DNA of 64,000 bases from Phycisphaeraceae bacterium (lineage in GTDB: Bacteria; Planctomycetota; Phycisphaerae; Phycisphaerales; Phycisphaeraceae), in NCBI GenBank assembly GCA_029260595.1, contig JAJDCY010000010.1:545675-609674 (forward strand), in the 5' to 3' direction. This document shows, piece after piece, positions 18,327 through 27,482 of the stretch (position 1 is the first letter of the stretch; each line of letters starts with the position of its first letter). Position numbers and translations under genes: made by a program. A model generated the notes under the pieces. It searched no databases and had not been told where the DNA came from. It worked only from the letters and a program-made list of their open reading frames with translations.

Positions 18327-19370
18327 ATGACCGATCGGATACGCCATCTCGCCGTGGGCATGACCGCGATTGGTGGGCTCGGCGGGATTTTCTTTCTGCT
18401 GATTTTGTTCGGCTCGGTCCCGGCATGGCTGGAGAGTGGATACGAGGTCCACGTCCGGTTGGCGAACGCGAGTGGGCTGACGCCGGACAGCCGCGTCAAA
18501 CTTAACGGGATCGATATCGGGCGGGTGATCGGGGTGCGGCTGGACGACCCGCCGCGCCTGAACACCGTCATCACCGCGCTGATTCGTGAGGACGTTCACG
18601 TGCCGCTGGGGGTGCGTGTCCAGGCGCAGAGCCCGCTGCTGGGTGGAAACCCGACGCTCGCGTTCAAGATCGAGCGCATCGCACCCGGCACCGAGGGCAA
18701 GAACCTGCCGATCGACGGGAGCGCCGTGATCGAGGGCGAGGCGCTGACGATGGTCAGCCAGTTCGCCGGCGAGATGCAGGCCGCGCTGAGCGAGCCGACG
18801 GCGATGCTCAAGCGCGTGACCAAGGACTTTCAACGGCTAAGCGAAGAGTGGACGCTGGTCGGCGCGAACATCAATCGCCTGATCGAGCACCGCACGGCCG
18901 CCCAGGTTGATTCGGGCAGCGCGGCGGCGAACCTCAGCTCGGTGCTTGCGCGTGCCGACCAGGACCTCACCGAGCTGCGCAAGTTGATCGACGGTCTGAA
19001 CCGTTGGGTCGGCGATACCGAGTTGTGGGACGAGGTCCACGCGACCGTCGCGTCGGTCCGCCAGACGAGCGAGAAGATCGGCGACGGCGCGGATCAGACG
19101 ACCGTGCTGATCGATCAGACGCGGTTGAACCTCGACCGCCTCACCGCGCGTTACACCGCCGTCGCGGACGAGGCGGCTGGGCTGATCACACTGCTCCGCC
19201 CCGCGATCGAGAAGGTGCGCGACGGCGACGGGACGGTCGGCAAGCTGCTGCACGACCCGGCACTGTACAACCGGCTTAATGACGCGGCCGAGCGGCTCGA
19301 ACAGGTGCTGGTCGAGGGTAGGTTGTTGATCCAGAAGTGGTCGGCCGAGGGGTTGGGCGTTCAGTTCTGA
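18327..19370 (+). CDS. mlaD: MCE-domain substrate-binding protein, MlaD-like
   Basis: Periplasmic lipid-binding subunit anchored in the inner membrane. The 347-residue protein has one N-terminal transmembrane helix (about 14-36), an MCE domain at about 40-130 (YEVHVRLANASGLTPDSRV, LNGIDIGRVIGVRL), and a long helical C-terminal region with an apolar heptad pattern (SSVLARADQDLTELRKLIDGL) that ends with TVGKLLHDPALYNRL, common in MlaD/MCE proteins with coiled-coil needles. Probably forms a hexamer with the MlaF-like ATPase encoded just upstream. Whether it exports or retrieves lipids cannot be told. Confidence 0.87.
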   Translation: MTDRIRHLAVGMTAIGGLGGIFFLLILFGSVPAWLESGYEVHVRLANASGLTPDSRVKLNGIDIGRVIGVRLDDPPRLNTVITALIREDVHVPLGVRVQAQSPLLGGNPTLAFKIERIAPGTEGKNLPIDGSAVIEGEALTMVSQFAGEMQAALSEPTAMLKRVTKDFQRLSEEWTLVGANINRLIEHRTAAQVDSGSAAANLSSVLARADQDLTELRKLIDGLNRWVGDTELWDEVHATVASVRQTSEKIGDGADQTTVLIDQTRLNLDRLTARYTAVADEAAGLITLLRPAIEKVRDGDGTVGKLLHDPALYNRLNDAAERLEQVLVEGRLLIQKWSAEGLGVQF

Positions 19371-19439
19371 TCGACGCCGCTTGCCTGGCCGCCTTGTCGC
19401 ACCGGGCGGCCCACCTCGGATTTCGTATCGCTGGGCACC

Positions 19440-20678
19440 ATGAAGTACGTGATTATCATCCCGGACGGTGCGGCCGACCACCCGCTGGACGACCTTGACG
19501 GGAAGACGCCGTTTGAAACGGCCCGAAAACCGAACACCGATCAGCTAAGCATTGAGGGACGGCAGGGCACGGTGGTCACGACGCCCGAGGGGATGCCCTG
19601 CGGCTCGGATACGTGCACGATGAGCCTGATCGGCTACGACCCGCTGCGGTATCACACCGGCCGTGCGCCGCTCGAAGCCGAGGCGCTCGGCATCGAGTTG
19701 GGCGAGCACGACTGGGTGTTCCGCGTGAACCTGGTCACGGTGATCGACGGGCTGATGCAGGACCACTCCGCGGGTCAGATCCGATCGGAAGAAGGGCGGA
19801 CGCTCCTGGAAGACCTCGCCGCGCGCGTTACGGCTGAGGGGTTGCGGTTCCACCCCGGTGTCAGCTACCGCAACATCATGGTTGATACCAGCGGCGATCG
19901 GCCGTGGGATCGGCTGCGCTCGACCCCACCGCACGACATCCCCGGCGAGGCGATCAAGGACTACCTGCCTTCGGGCGGGAGCGCATCGAAGGTTTTGCGG
20001 GAGTTGATCGAACTCAGTGCCGAAGTTTTCGCCGACCACGAGATCAATCAGACGCGACGTGAGTTGGGTGAGCCGCCGGTGACTCATGTTTGGCCCTGGG
20101 GGCAGGGGCGTAGGCCGGCGATGCCGAGCTTCGAATCGCGGTTCGGTTTGCGCGGCGCGATGATTACCGCGGTGGATTTGCTCGCGGGGTTGGCCGGCCT
20201 GATCGGTTGGGACCGGCTCGATGTCCCGGGCCAGACCAGCTACCACGACAACGACTACGACGCGGCCGGGCGGTACGCGATCGAGGCGCTCGACGATTAC
20301 GACATCGTCTGCGTCCACGTCGAAGCGCCCGACGAGGCCTCGCACAGCGGCGATGCGGCGACCAAGGTCCAGGCCATCGAGCGCATGGACCAGGCCATCG
20401 TCGCACCGATCCGCCACGCCCTGGATAGCAGGGACCCGGATTACCGCATCCTCTATCTGCCCGACCACTACACCTCGGTCGCCACCCGCAAGCACGACCC
20501 GACGCCCGTCCCGTTCGCGATCTGCGGCAAGCACGTTACGAGTGTGCTCCAGCGCCCGTTCATGGAGCGCAACGCCGACGAGTCCGACCTGCACATCGAC
20601 TTCGGCCACGAACTGATGGAGTACTTCCTGTTCAGCGGTCTGCCGGGGGAGGCGCGAAGGGGTCGTATGCAAGAGTGA
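19440..20678 (+). CDS. apgM: 2,3-bisphosphoglycerate-independent phosphoglycerate mutase, archaeal type
   Basis: Interconverts 3- and 2-phosphoglycerate in glycolysis/gluconeogenesis without a bisphosphoglycerate cofactor. The 412-residue protein belongs to the ApgM branch of the alkaline-phosphatase superfamily: YVIIIPDGAADHP with the metal-binding aspartate near residue 9, CGSDTCTMSLIGYDP with the nucleophile serine in the opening third, DIVCVHVEAPDEASHSGD and YLPDHYTSVATRKHD supplying the other metal ligands. It starts 69 bases after the mlaD-like gene. Its last 47 bases overlap the end of the convergent DUF309 gene, so the C-terminus (GLPGEARRGRMQE) may be a read-on extension. Confidence 0.93.
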   Translation: MKYVIIIPDGAADHPLDDLDGKTPFETARKPNTDQLSIEGRQGTVVTTPEGMPCGSDTCTMSLIGYDPLRYHTGRAPLEAEALGIELGEHDWVFRVNLVTVIDGLMQDHSAGQIRSEEGRTLLEDLAARVTAEGLRFHPGVSYRNIMVDTSGDRPWDRLRSTPPHDIPGEAIKDYLPSGGSASKVLRELIELSAEVFADHEINQTRRELGEPPVTHVWPWGQGRRPAMPSFESRFGLRGAMITAVDLLAGLAGLIGWDRLDVPGQTSYHDNDYDAAGRYAIEALDDYDIVCVHVEAPDEASHSGDAATKVQAIERMDQAIVAPIRHALDSRDPDYRILYLPDHYTSVATRKHDPTPVPFAICGKHVTSVLQRPFMERNADESDLHIDFGHELMEYFLFSGLPGEARRGRMQE

Positions 20679-21093
20679 TCTTCGGCGCGCGATCGGGATC
20701 GAACGGCAGCACCTGCCCGCGCCCGCGACCCGGCTCGAAAGTCTCGGCCGGCATATCCAACACCGGCCGCACCAACGCTTCGAGATCCGCAAGCAGCTTC
20801 ACGGTATCGATCCCCTGATAAATCTTGGGCAACCCGTCAAACTTGCCGCGTGCCGATCGCGACACGCTGCGCACCCCGCGCGGATTCCCGCGTTGCAGGT
20901 GTACGAGCGTCACGGCGAATTGGATCAGCCCCTGGTAAAACCGTTTGCGGTCGCCCCCGGCCATGTGCCAGATGTCCTCCCAGACTTCGTGGGCCTCGAA
21001 CCATTCGCCGCTATTGAATAGCCGCAAGCCCTCGTGGAACAGTTCGGCTTCCTGATCGTCCGGTGTGTCGGTTGAATGCGTTGGCGTGGCCAT
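20632..21093 (-). CDS. DUF309 family protein
   Basis: A 153-residue protein with the hallmark of DUF309: FHEGLRLFNSGEWFEAHEVWEDIW (in two helices, about 20-43), followed by RKRFYQGLIQFAVTLVHLQRGN and a GVRSVSRSARGKF segment. The family forms small helical bundles of unknown biochemical role. The C-terminal 40 residues are Pro-rich and partly encoded opposite the end of apgM (47-base convergent overlap). It is the last of three closely spaced minus-strand genes (phosphoesterase, acetyltransferase, DUF309). Confidence 0.85.
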   Translation of the reverse strand: MATPTHSTDTPDDQEAELFHEGLRLFNSGEWFEAHEVWEDIWHMAGGDRKRFYQGLIQFAVTLVHLQRGNPRGVRSVSRSARGKFDGLPKIYQGIDTVKLLADLEALVRPVLDMPAETFEPGRGRGQVLPFDPDRAPKITLAYDPFAPPPADR

Positions 21094-21147
21094 GCGCGGG
21101 CGGCGGTAGGGGGGGCGAATCGAACGGGTCAGCGTCGGGAGTGCGGC

Positions 21148-21666
21148 CTAGTCTTGCCCGTCGTCTGTCGGGCTGCGGTAGAGGTCGAGGTAGAACTCGG
21201 GCAGTTCTTTGCCGTGCAGGGTCTTGGTGCGGGTGTGCAGGAAGCCGAACCGGTCGAACAGGTCGCGCACGGCGTCGGCGTCGAAGCGGGTGTCGAGCAC
21301 GACCTTGAGGAACCCGTGAAGCTTGCAGTGCTGCAGCGCCGTCTCCATCAGCCTGGCCCCGAGCGGCGAGCCCTGCCACTGTTGTTGCACGCGCAGGCGG
21401 CGGATCTCGGCCGTGTGCTCCTGGTCGCGCGCGACGCCGATCATCCCGACGATCTGCCCGTCCATCTCGGCGATCCACAGGTGGCTTGCCGGGTCGCTGA
21501 AATACGCATCGTCGATGTGTTCGATGTCCGCGCCCGTGTCATTCGGTGAGATTTTCCCATCCAGCAGCCCTTCGGTATATAGCCGACTCACGTGCGGGTG
21601 GTCGTCAGCCGTGTAGCTGCGGACGTCCAGGCGGTCGAGTGTGTCGTGGTGGGGGTGGTGGCTCAT
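21148..21666 (-). CDS. GNAT family N-acetyltransferase
   Basis: A 172-residue acetyl-CoA-dependent acyltransferase of unknown substrate. The GNAT core is visible: LDVRSYTADDHPHVSRLY (beta1-alpha1), LWIAEMDGQIVGMIGVARD, AEIRRLRVQQQWQGSPLGARLM, which carries the acetyl-CoA pyrophosphate loop (Q/R-x-x-G/A variant: QQWQGSPLG), and the FLKVVLDTRFDADAVRDLFDRFGF ending typical of the fold. It lies 25 bases downstream of the phosphoesterase gene and 54 upstream of DUF309, probably in one transcript. Confidence 0.85.
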   Translation of the reverse strand: MSHHPHHDTLDRLDVRSYTADDHPHVSRLYTEGLLDGKISPNDTGADIEHIDDAYFSDPASHLWIAEMDGQIVGMIGVARDQEHTAEIRRLRVQQQWQGSPLGARLMETALQHCKLHGFLKVVLDTRFDADAVRDLFDRFGFLHTRTKTLHGKELPEFYLDLYRSPTDDGQD

Positions 21667-21691
21667 TGCAGTCGTGCCGGTTCGGCCTAGC

Positions 21692-22201
21692 CTAACGGGG
21701 CACCGGGTAGAAGGACAGGTCGTCGGCCGTCGTATCCAGCACCGCGACGCTGTATGCGGGCGCTCGAAACAGGGCGCCGGGATTGATCACCCGCGTTGCC
21801 CCCTGCATCTGATCGCATTGCTGATGGGTGTGTCCATGGCAAAGATAATCAACCTCTTGCTCGAGCGCCGCTCGCACCGCGTCGCCGTCGTGACCGTGGG
21901 TGTACGCGAGCACTCGCTCGCCCAGCTTCACCCGCCCTGCCGGGTGCTCGACCACAACGCCGAGGCCGGCCGCGTACCGTGTCATGCTCTCGATATCCCA
22001 GTCGGTGTTGCCGAACACCAACCGCGACTCGACGGCGTGATCATTCTGGGTGTGTCCGACCAACGCGTCGATGACCTCGACCCCGCCGACGTCGCCCAGA
22101 TGGATCATCACGGCCGCGCCCTGATCGAGCAAAACCCGCACGGCACTTCGCGTGGTCGCGGCTCGCCCGTGAGAATCCGACAGTAGTCCGATGCGTGCCA
22201 A
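21692..22201 (-). CDS. YfcE/MJ0936-type metallophosphoesterase
   Basis: A small (169-residue) calcineurin-like phosphodiesterase. All metal-ligand motifs of the family are present in order: LLSDSHG (about 6-12), MIHLGDVGG (about 32-40), VFGNTDWD (about 62-69), YTHGHDGD (about 99-106) and CHGHTHQQCD (about 119-128). The ending VINPGALFRAP...YSVAVLD is also typical. Members hydrolyse phosphodiesters or small phosphates; the physiological substrate here is unknown. First gene of a three-gene minus-strand set. Confidence 0.9.
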   Translation of the reverse strand: MARIGLLSDSHGRAATTRSAVRVLLDQGAAVMIHLGDVGGVEVIDALVGHTQNDHAVESRLVFGNTDWDIESMTRYAAGLGVVVEHPAGRVKLGERVLAYTHGHDGDAVRAALEQEVDYLCHGHTHQQCDQMQGATRVINPGALFRAPAYSVAVLDTTADDLSFYPVPR

Positions 22202-22428
22202 CCGGTGTACCTATCACCTTCCAACGCGGTGCATCCTGCCCATTTCAGCACGGAGTGTAGCGGGGTCAGGGGACACTTCAACCACCCACGGCCCGGCGGC
22301 GCCTTGAGCCTGCCAGGGGTGGTCGGCTGCTGATCCGATTCGGGTTACGCCATCGGTCCGCCGGGGTGCCCAGTTGCTGATCGCTTGTGGCCTACTAGGG
22401 GAGTTCCGCGATCTGCTAAGCTGGGTTG

Positions 22429-23235
22429 ATGGCCGACCTGCTCTCAAAGATCGTCGCCCATAAGCGCCAGGAGGTCGCCGAACGCCGGCGGGCCGAGCCG
22501 CTCGATGAGCTCAAGCGACGGGCACTGGACGCGCCCAAGCCGCGGAACTTCTTCAAAGCCGTTACTCAGCCCAAGGGCGAACTGCGGGTGATCGCCGAGA
22601 TCAAACGCGCCAGCCCGTCCGCCGGCGTGATTCGCGAGGAATTCGACCCCGTGTTGATCGCGATGGCGTACCACGACAACGGCGCTGCCGCGATCAGTTG
22701 TCTGACGGATCAAAAGTACTTCCAGGGATCGTTCGACGACCTTCGCCGTGTTCGCCAGGCCGTGCCGCTGCCGCTGCTGCAAAAAGACTTCATCGTCGAG
22801 CCGTATCAGATCTACGAGGCCCGCGCCAACGGAGCCGATGCCGTGCTGCTGATCTCCGAGTGTCTCGGCGAAGCCAAGCTGCTGGATCTGCTGATCCTCG
22901 CGACAGAGCTGAAACTCACCACGCTGCTGGAAGTGCACGATGTCGACAACCTCCTAAAGGTCCGCCCGCATATCGGCTTCCCCCACCCGTCATACGCGCT
23001 GCTCGGGATCAACAACCGAGACCTCAAGACGATGACGACCGACGTTGGCCACACGCTGCGGCTGGTCGATCTGGTGGAGAACCTCGATACTTTGGTCAGC
23101 GAGTCCGGGATCACGACGCCCGAGGATGTGACGCGCTTGCGCCTGGCCGGCGTCCACCGCATCCTCGTCGGCGAACACCTGATGCGCCAACCCGACGTCG
23201 GCGAGGCATTACGCAGGCTGATGGGGCGGGGCTAG
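22429..23235 (+). CDS. trpC: Indole-3-glycerol phosphate synthase
   Basis: Converts 1-(2-carboxyphenylamino)-1-deoxyribulose 5-phosphate to indole-3-glycerol phosphate in tryptophan synthesis. The 268-residue TIM barrel shows VIAEIKRASPSAGVI (catalytic lysine), LTDQKYFQGS, LLQKDFIVEPYQIYEARANGA split over two strands, LLEVHDVDNL, LLGINNRDLKTM, VSESGITTPEDV and the phosphate-binding HRILVGEHLM. ATG 22429 is chosen over the preceding TTG at 22426. It stands alone, separate from other trp genes, with a glycosyltransferase gene 27 bases downstream. Confidence 0.97.
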   Translation: MADLLSKIVAHKRQEVAERRRAEPLDELKRRALDAPKPRNFFKAVTQPKGELRVIAEIKRASPSAGVIREEFDPVLIAMAYHDNGAAAISCLTDQKYFQGSFDDLRRVRQAVPLPLLQKDFIVEPYQIYEARANGADAVLLISECLGEAKLLDLLILATELKLTTLLEVHDVDNLLKVRPHIGFPHPSYALLGINNRDLKTMTTDVGHTLRLVDLVENLDTLVSESGITTPEDVTRLRLAGVHRILVGEHLMRQPDVGEALRRLMGRG

Positions 23236-23262
23236 TCGAGCCACGTCCGCGCAAAGTGTACG

Positions 23263-24234
23263 ATGCGTCATGACGACACCGTAAGGACACAACTAGTGCA
23301 ACTCGCGATTGTCATCCCAATCTATAACGAACAGGAGATCCTCCCGGAACTCTACAGCAGGCTCAAACAAGTCTGCGACGGCATTGATGCAGTTCAGTGG
23401 CAGGTCATCTATGTCAACGACGGCAGCCTGGACGACTCCGTCCGTGTGGTCCTTGATCAACACGCGGAAGACTCGCGGTTCTGTTTGGTCAATCTTTCTC
23501 GAAACTTCGGGCACCAGGCCGCGATTTCAGCCGGCCTGGCGCATGCCGATGCGGATGCCGTGGTGGTGATGGATGCCGACCTACAGGACCCGCCTGAAGT
23601 CATCCCAAAGCTGATCGACTGTTGGCGGGCCGGCGGCGAGGTGGTTCGCGCCGAACGGACCAGCCGGCAGGAACGCGGCTTGCGACGCCTCGGATTCTCC
23701 GCATTCCACGCCATTTTTGGCTGGATTAGCGATTTTCCGATCCCCGCACAGGCGGGCGTGTTCGGGCTCTTGGACCGTCGGGCCGTCGCCGAGTTTAACC
23801 GGCTGCCGGAACGCAATCGGTTCATACCGGGCCTGCGAAGCTGGATCGGATTTGATCAGCGAACGGTGAGCTACGACCGCATGGACCGCCAGGCCGGCGA
23901 GCCGAAGCAGTCATTGGGCCGCCTGTTCCGGTATGCGATGGACGGCGTCTTTGGGTTTTCCTATAAGCCGCTACGCATAATGACCTACGCAGGTGCGGGT
24001 ATTAGTGGCCTGGGATTCGCCACTGCGATCACTTTTATTGTGAGGCGCCTGGCGGGTTTCGAGGTGGCACAGACCGGCTTTACCACCCTGATCACAGTCA
24101 GTCTGACACTCGGCGGCGTGCAACTGATCGCGCTGGGGCTCTTGGGTGAATATCTCGGTCGCATCTACGACGAGGTGAAGCAGCGGCCGCTCTACATCGT
24201 TGGCCGGCGCCACGGGATATCCGCGCCTTCTTGA
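23263..24234 (+). CDS. Polyprenyl-phosphate sugar transferase (GT2, DPM1/ArnC-like)
   Basis: Glycosyltransferase that should load a sugar from a nucleotide donor onto undecaprenyl or another polyprenyl phosphate at the inner membrane. The 323-residue protein has a GT2 domain (LAIVIPIYNEQEIL, VIYVNDGSLDDS, NLSRNFGHQAAISAGL, and the DxD motif in VVVMDADLQDPPEVI) followed by two transmembrane helices (about 238-262 and 277-302) and EYLGRIYDEVKQRPLYIV, characteristic of the ArnC/YkoT group. Its product would be donor substrate for a GT39-like transferase, and such a gene (24294-25943) converges on it. Sugar identity unknown. Confidence 0.9.
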   Translation: MRHDDTVRTQLVQLAIVIPIYNEQEILPELYSRLKQVCDGIDAVQWQVIYVNDGSLDDSVRVVLDQHAEDSRFCLVNLSRNFGHQAAISAGLAHADADAVVVMDADLQDPPEVIPKLIDCWRAGGEVVRAERTSRQERGLRRLGFSAFHAIFGWISDFPIPAQAGVFGLLDRRAVAEFNRLPERNRFIPGLRSWIGFDQRTVSYDRMDRQAGEPKQSLGRLFRYAMDGVFGFSYKPLRIMTYAGAGISGLGFATAITFIVRRLAGFEVAQTGFTTLITVSLTLGGVQLIALGLLGEYLGRIYDEVKQRPLYIVGRRHGISAPS

Positions 24235-24265
24235 GACCCGCCAACCTGATCAGGCCCGCCCCGAC

Positions 24266-24299
24266 CGATAGCCGCTTCCACTTTGCAAGCAGGCTATCG
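24266..24299. terminator. Bidirectional terminator-like stem
   Basis: CGATAGCC (24266-24273) pairs with GGCTATCG (24292-24299), extended inward by GCTT/AAGC with one bulged A, giving a 12-bp stem and a nine-base loop. It overlaps the stop codon of the convergent GT39-like gene. No long T-run is present on either side. Confidence 0.55.
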
Positions 24300-25943
24300 A
24301 TACCGTCTGCCAGGGGTTATCACGACATGGTCGATCCGCCCCTGGCTGAGGCGCATCGTTAGCGTATACGCGCCCTCGCACGCTTGGGCGATCGTCGCTT
24401 GGTGTTCAGGTGTATCCAGCCCGTAAGCGCTGAATAATCGGCTTACCTCATCGAGCCGCAGGCTCGGATTTTGGAGGAACAGCCACGCGGCTTGGGGCGG
24501 CTGGTCGGTTAACTGATCGTTGGGATAGTAGAGGTCTTCAAAATCTGCAACGTAGGGATCGATCGAACCGTTGGGTATCCGGTCCGCTTCCAAGCCCTTG
24601 TAACGTGCCTCGCGCGGTGGCCTGATCATACTCGCAGCGTCCTCGAAGTCGTAATATTGACGCAGGTCGGTGTACCAGTCGGGAACCATCACCAGGACAT
24701 CACCCTCGTTGGCATGTTCCAGGATGGGTGCCAATGCACGACGGACCTGCATCTTGGGTTCGAGATAGACGGACCTCCACACCGGCAGCCAGACGGCCGC
24801 AAGCCCGGCGAGTAGTACTACGGATGCGATCCGAGGTACGGATTTAACTCGCCATGACCTCGGGTCCCAGGCCCAATCCAATGCAGCACCCAACCCGACG
24901 CAGAACGCTATCAATGCGACAAAGACGTAGCGCGCCGTAAAGAAGTGGCGGCTGGCAATGTTCGGATAGAGTAACCACGGAGTTGTCGCGACCAGCGTGA
25001 TCAGCAGCGTAAATCGCCAGTGGCCGCGCTTGAGAAGCCGGATCAGGCCGAGCGCTGCGACCACCCACAGCGGGGTCGCCCAGGTCATGGTCAGATACCC
25101 ACCGATCTGGCTAGCGACCTCCCGCACGGCGTCGAAGAGTTGCGCAACCTTGTCGACCTCCCCTTCCTCATACTTGGGCGCTCGTGCTTCAACCATGAGC
25201 TTGCCGATGCCCGCCAGCGCCCAACTGGACAGGAAGACGCCGACCGAGACCATCGATCCACCCATGATGATCAGGCTCGCTCGACGGTCGCAAGCCCAGT
25301 GGATTAACACCATGACCGCCAGCCATATCCCGACCGCACCGATGGTAGTTACGGCCAGCACGTGGCTGGCTTGCATCGGCATCCAAAGCAGGCCGAGCAG
25401 CCACCAACTCCAGTCGACCGCGGAGCCCCGTTCATGGCGTGATCGATCGACGCACAACAACGCCATCGCGACGGTGACCATGGCGAACACGAGCCACTGT
25501 GTGTACATCCGCGCTTCGCGGCTCCATTCCAGAGCCAGCGGGTGTAGGGCGAGTAGAAATGCTGAGAAGAAGGCGACCGGCCAACTTACCCGCCAGCCGA
25601 CGAGTAAATACAACCCCACTACCGACGCCACCCCATAGACGGCACTGGGTGTACGAAGCGCCCAATCGGAATCACCTAGCAGTTGGCGGGCTACCTTGAT
25701 CTCGATGTAGGGCAGCGGGGAGACACTGTTGTTCCCGGGCGTATCCCAGACGAGTAATTTGCTGATCAGGTCGATCGATGACTGATAAGAGTAGACCTCG
25801 TCCCCCCACGGATCGTGCCACCCGAGGCCGATAAAACGCGACGCGATTGCGAGCAGAAGCAACACCACCAGGCCGAATCTGGCGCTCGAAGGAATCCACG
25901 TTCGGCCCGCGTTGGGCTGATTCTCTTCCGCGAGAGTGGGCAT
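24294..25943 (-). CDS. GT39/ArnT-like membrane glycosyltransferase
   Basis: A 549-residue integral membrane protein with about 10-12 hydrophobic helices. The first extracytoplasmic loop carries GLGWHDPWGDEVYSY, the acidic Asp/Glu site used by ArnT/PMT transferases that take sugar from a polyprenyl-phosphate carrier, and ALHPLALEWSREARMYTQW is the conserved second-loop motif. A soluble C-terminal part (about 400-549) follows. It probably glycosylates a lipid or protein outside the inner membrane with sugar loaded by the convergent ArnC-like enzyme. The acceptor is unknown. No gene for carrier flipping was seen nearby. Confidence 0.87.
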   Translation of the reverse strand: MPTLAEENQPNAGRTWIPSSARFGLVVLLLLAIASRFIGLGWHDPWGDEVYSYQSSIDLISKLLVWDTPGNNSVSPLPYIEIKVARQLLGDSDWALRTPSAVYGVASVVGLYLLVGWRVSWPVAFFSAFLLALHPLALEWSREARMYTQWLVFAMVTVAMALLCVDRSRHERGSAVDWSWWLLGLLWMPMQASHVLAVTTIGAVGIWLAVMVLIHWACDRRASLIIMGGSMVSVGVFLSSWALAGIGKLMVEARAPKYEEGEVDKVAQLFDAVREVASQIGGYLTMTWATPLWVVAALGLIRLLKRGHWRFTLLITLVATTPWLLYPNIASRHFFTARYVFVALIAFCVGLGAALDWAWDPRSWRVKSVPRIASVVLLAGLAAVWLPVWRSVYLEPKMQVRRALAPILEHANEGDVLVMVPDWYTDLRQYYDFEDAASMIRPPREARYKGLEADRIPNGSIDPYVADFEDLYYPNDQLTDQPPQAAWLFLQNPSLRLDEVSRLFSAYGLDTPEHQATIAQACEGAYTLTMRLSQGRIDHVVITPGRRYR

Positions 25944-26013
25944 CTTGCGATCTCCGAGTCGTCGCGCTGGGTGCGGCTAGTCACGCCTTGCCTGATTCGC
26001 GGGCTTGACAGGG

Positions 26014-27177
26014 CTACGGCCGTGCCGGCGGCGGCGTTTCGTTCATGTCTTCGTATTCATCACGGGTAAGCCGCAGCCGCTTGTGTCCGATCGGGTCGCG
26101 GAAGTCGCCCTCGAGCGCGAGCTTTTCGCCGTCGGTGTGGAACCGAAGCACCATGAACCGTGTCCCCTCGGGGTCGTGCGGTGGCAAGAGAAACGGCATG
26201 TGGTCGACGTTGCCGTAGACGAACCGGTTCAGGTCCAGGATCAGGTACGTGGCTTTGATCCGGTACGTCCCGTAGCGCATCCCGGGGTCGTGCCCGCCTT
26301 CGCGTGTGCTCGAAAAGACGAAACGCTGCCCGTCCGGATCGAACTGGATGCGGATCTCACGGTCATCATTGATGCCAAGCCACTGCCCGGCGAGCAGGGT
26401 GCCCGGGTCGGTGGCCTGACCCGCCGGCGTAATCAAGCCCGGCACGACGACGGCCGGTCGATTGGTCGGGCCTTCCAGCAGCGGGTCGCCGACGATGCCG
26501 GGGCCTTCGGGCTCGTCGCCGCCGATGTCCTCTGAGGTCGGTTCGGCACGGATGCCCGAGATCGCGACCGGGACGTTCAGGTTGTCGCGGCGGAAGTTCC
26601 AGCGTGGCAGCCGGTCCGGCTCGACACGCATGTTGGCGCTGATGATCATCTCGTCGGTGCCGTCCTCGATGATGGTCAGCTTGCCGTAGATCTTGTTTGG
26701 CTGGATGTAGTAGTTGCCCGAATCAATATCCCACTCGTCGTACCCGATCAGGAATTCGTCTTCGAGTTCCTCGAGCATCAGCACCTGTCCGATCGGCGTG
26801 CCCAGCGGCAGCGTGATCCAGACGCGTTCAATCACCGCGTCGATGCGTTCGGTCGGGGTGTTGCGTTTGCGTTTTTCGCCTTCGGGTAGCTGCTGGTCGA
26901 GCGTGGTGATCCGGCTGATCACCAAGAGCCGGTCGGCACCGCGCTTGAACGTATACCGGCCCAATTGCCAGTCCGGCGAGGTGTTGTCTCGCATAAACTC
27001 AGCGTTAGGAATGAGTTCGGCTTCGTAGCGATACGTCGCGGTTGACGGCCCGTCGTCGCGTGGCAGGTTCCAGCCGACGGTCGAGCACCCGCCCGCCAGC
27101 GTCACCAGACCGACGCCCAGGGCGATCACCGCGTATTGAATCCGACTGCGTATCGAGGCACTTGTTGGGTCAGTCAT
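26014..27177 (-). CDS. Lipoprotein of unknown function
   Basis: A 387-residue protein with a lipobox (VTLAGGC) that places the lipidated cysteine at residue 31. The mature part is beta-rich with no recognised domain: segments such as TYRYEAELIPNAEFM, RLLVISRITTL and FLLPPHDPEGTRFMVLRFH suggest a soluble periplasmic or outer-membrane-facing sandwich, with a central Pro/Gly-rich linker (about 220-270). ATG 27177 is preferred to an upstream start at 27210. It is monocistronic, divergent from the HEAT-like gene, and probably planctomycete-specific. No function can be assigned. Confidence 0.65.
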   Translation of the reverse strand: MTDPTSASIRSRIQYAVIALGVGLVTLAGGCSTVGWNLPRDDGPSTATYRYEAELIPNAEFMRDNTSPDWQLGRYTFKRGADRLLVISRITTLDQQLPEGEKRKRNTPTERIDAVIERVWITLPLGTPIGQVLMLEELEDEFLIGYDEWDIDSGNYYIQPNKIYGKLTIIEDGTDEMIISANMRVEPDRLPRWNFRRDNLNVPVAISGIRAEPTSEDIGGDEPEGPGIVGDPLLEGPTNRPAVVVPGLITPAGQATDPGTLLAGQWLGINDDREIRIQFDPDGQRFVFSSTREGGHDPGMRYGTYRIKATYLILDLNRFVYGNVDHMPFLLPPHDPEGTRFMVLRFHTDGEKLALEGDFRDPIGHKRLRLTRDEYEDMNETPPPARP

Positions 27178-27482
27178 GGGGTTTCCTGCGTGGCAAGGTC
27201 GTTCGTTCACCTGCTTTATCGGCCGGATGCCCGGTTTGACTTACTACTCCCGTCGCGCCGAGGAGGTTCGCGGAATCGGCGCGTTATCGGGCCGGTGTAT
27301 CGCAGCGTGGTGAAGCATGCTCGGCGACGTGGAGCATAAAGGTTTGCTCTCGCCTACGACAACAAGCAGGTCCGGTAATCGGCCCACCGACTCGCCGCAC
27401 ACCGCAAATGTGACAACGGTGGGGGTATGATGCGGCCGGGCGGGTGCTTTGCTCGTCGCGTCCACAGAGGGGGCTCCTGTTC
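27178..27482. other. Divergent intergenic region
   Basis: About 305 bases between a lipoprotein gene (minus) and a HEAT-like gene (plus). TATGAT at 27426-27431 is a good -10 match for the plus-strand gene, but no -35 hexamer stands at the right distance. Nothing else of note, and no credible small gene. Confidence 0.4.
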
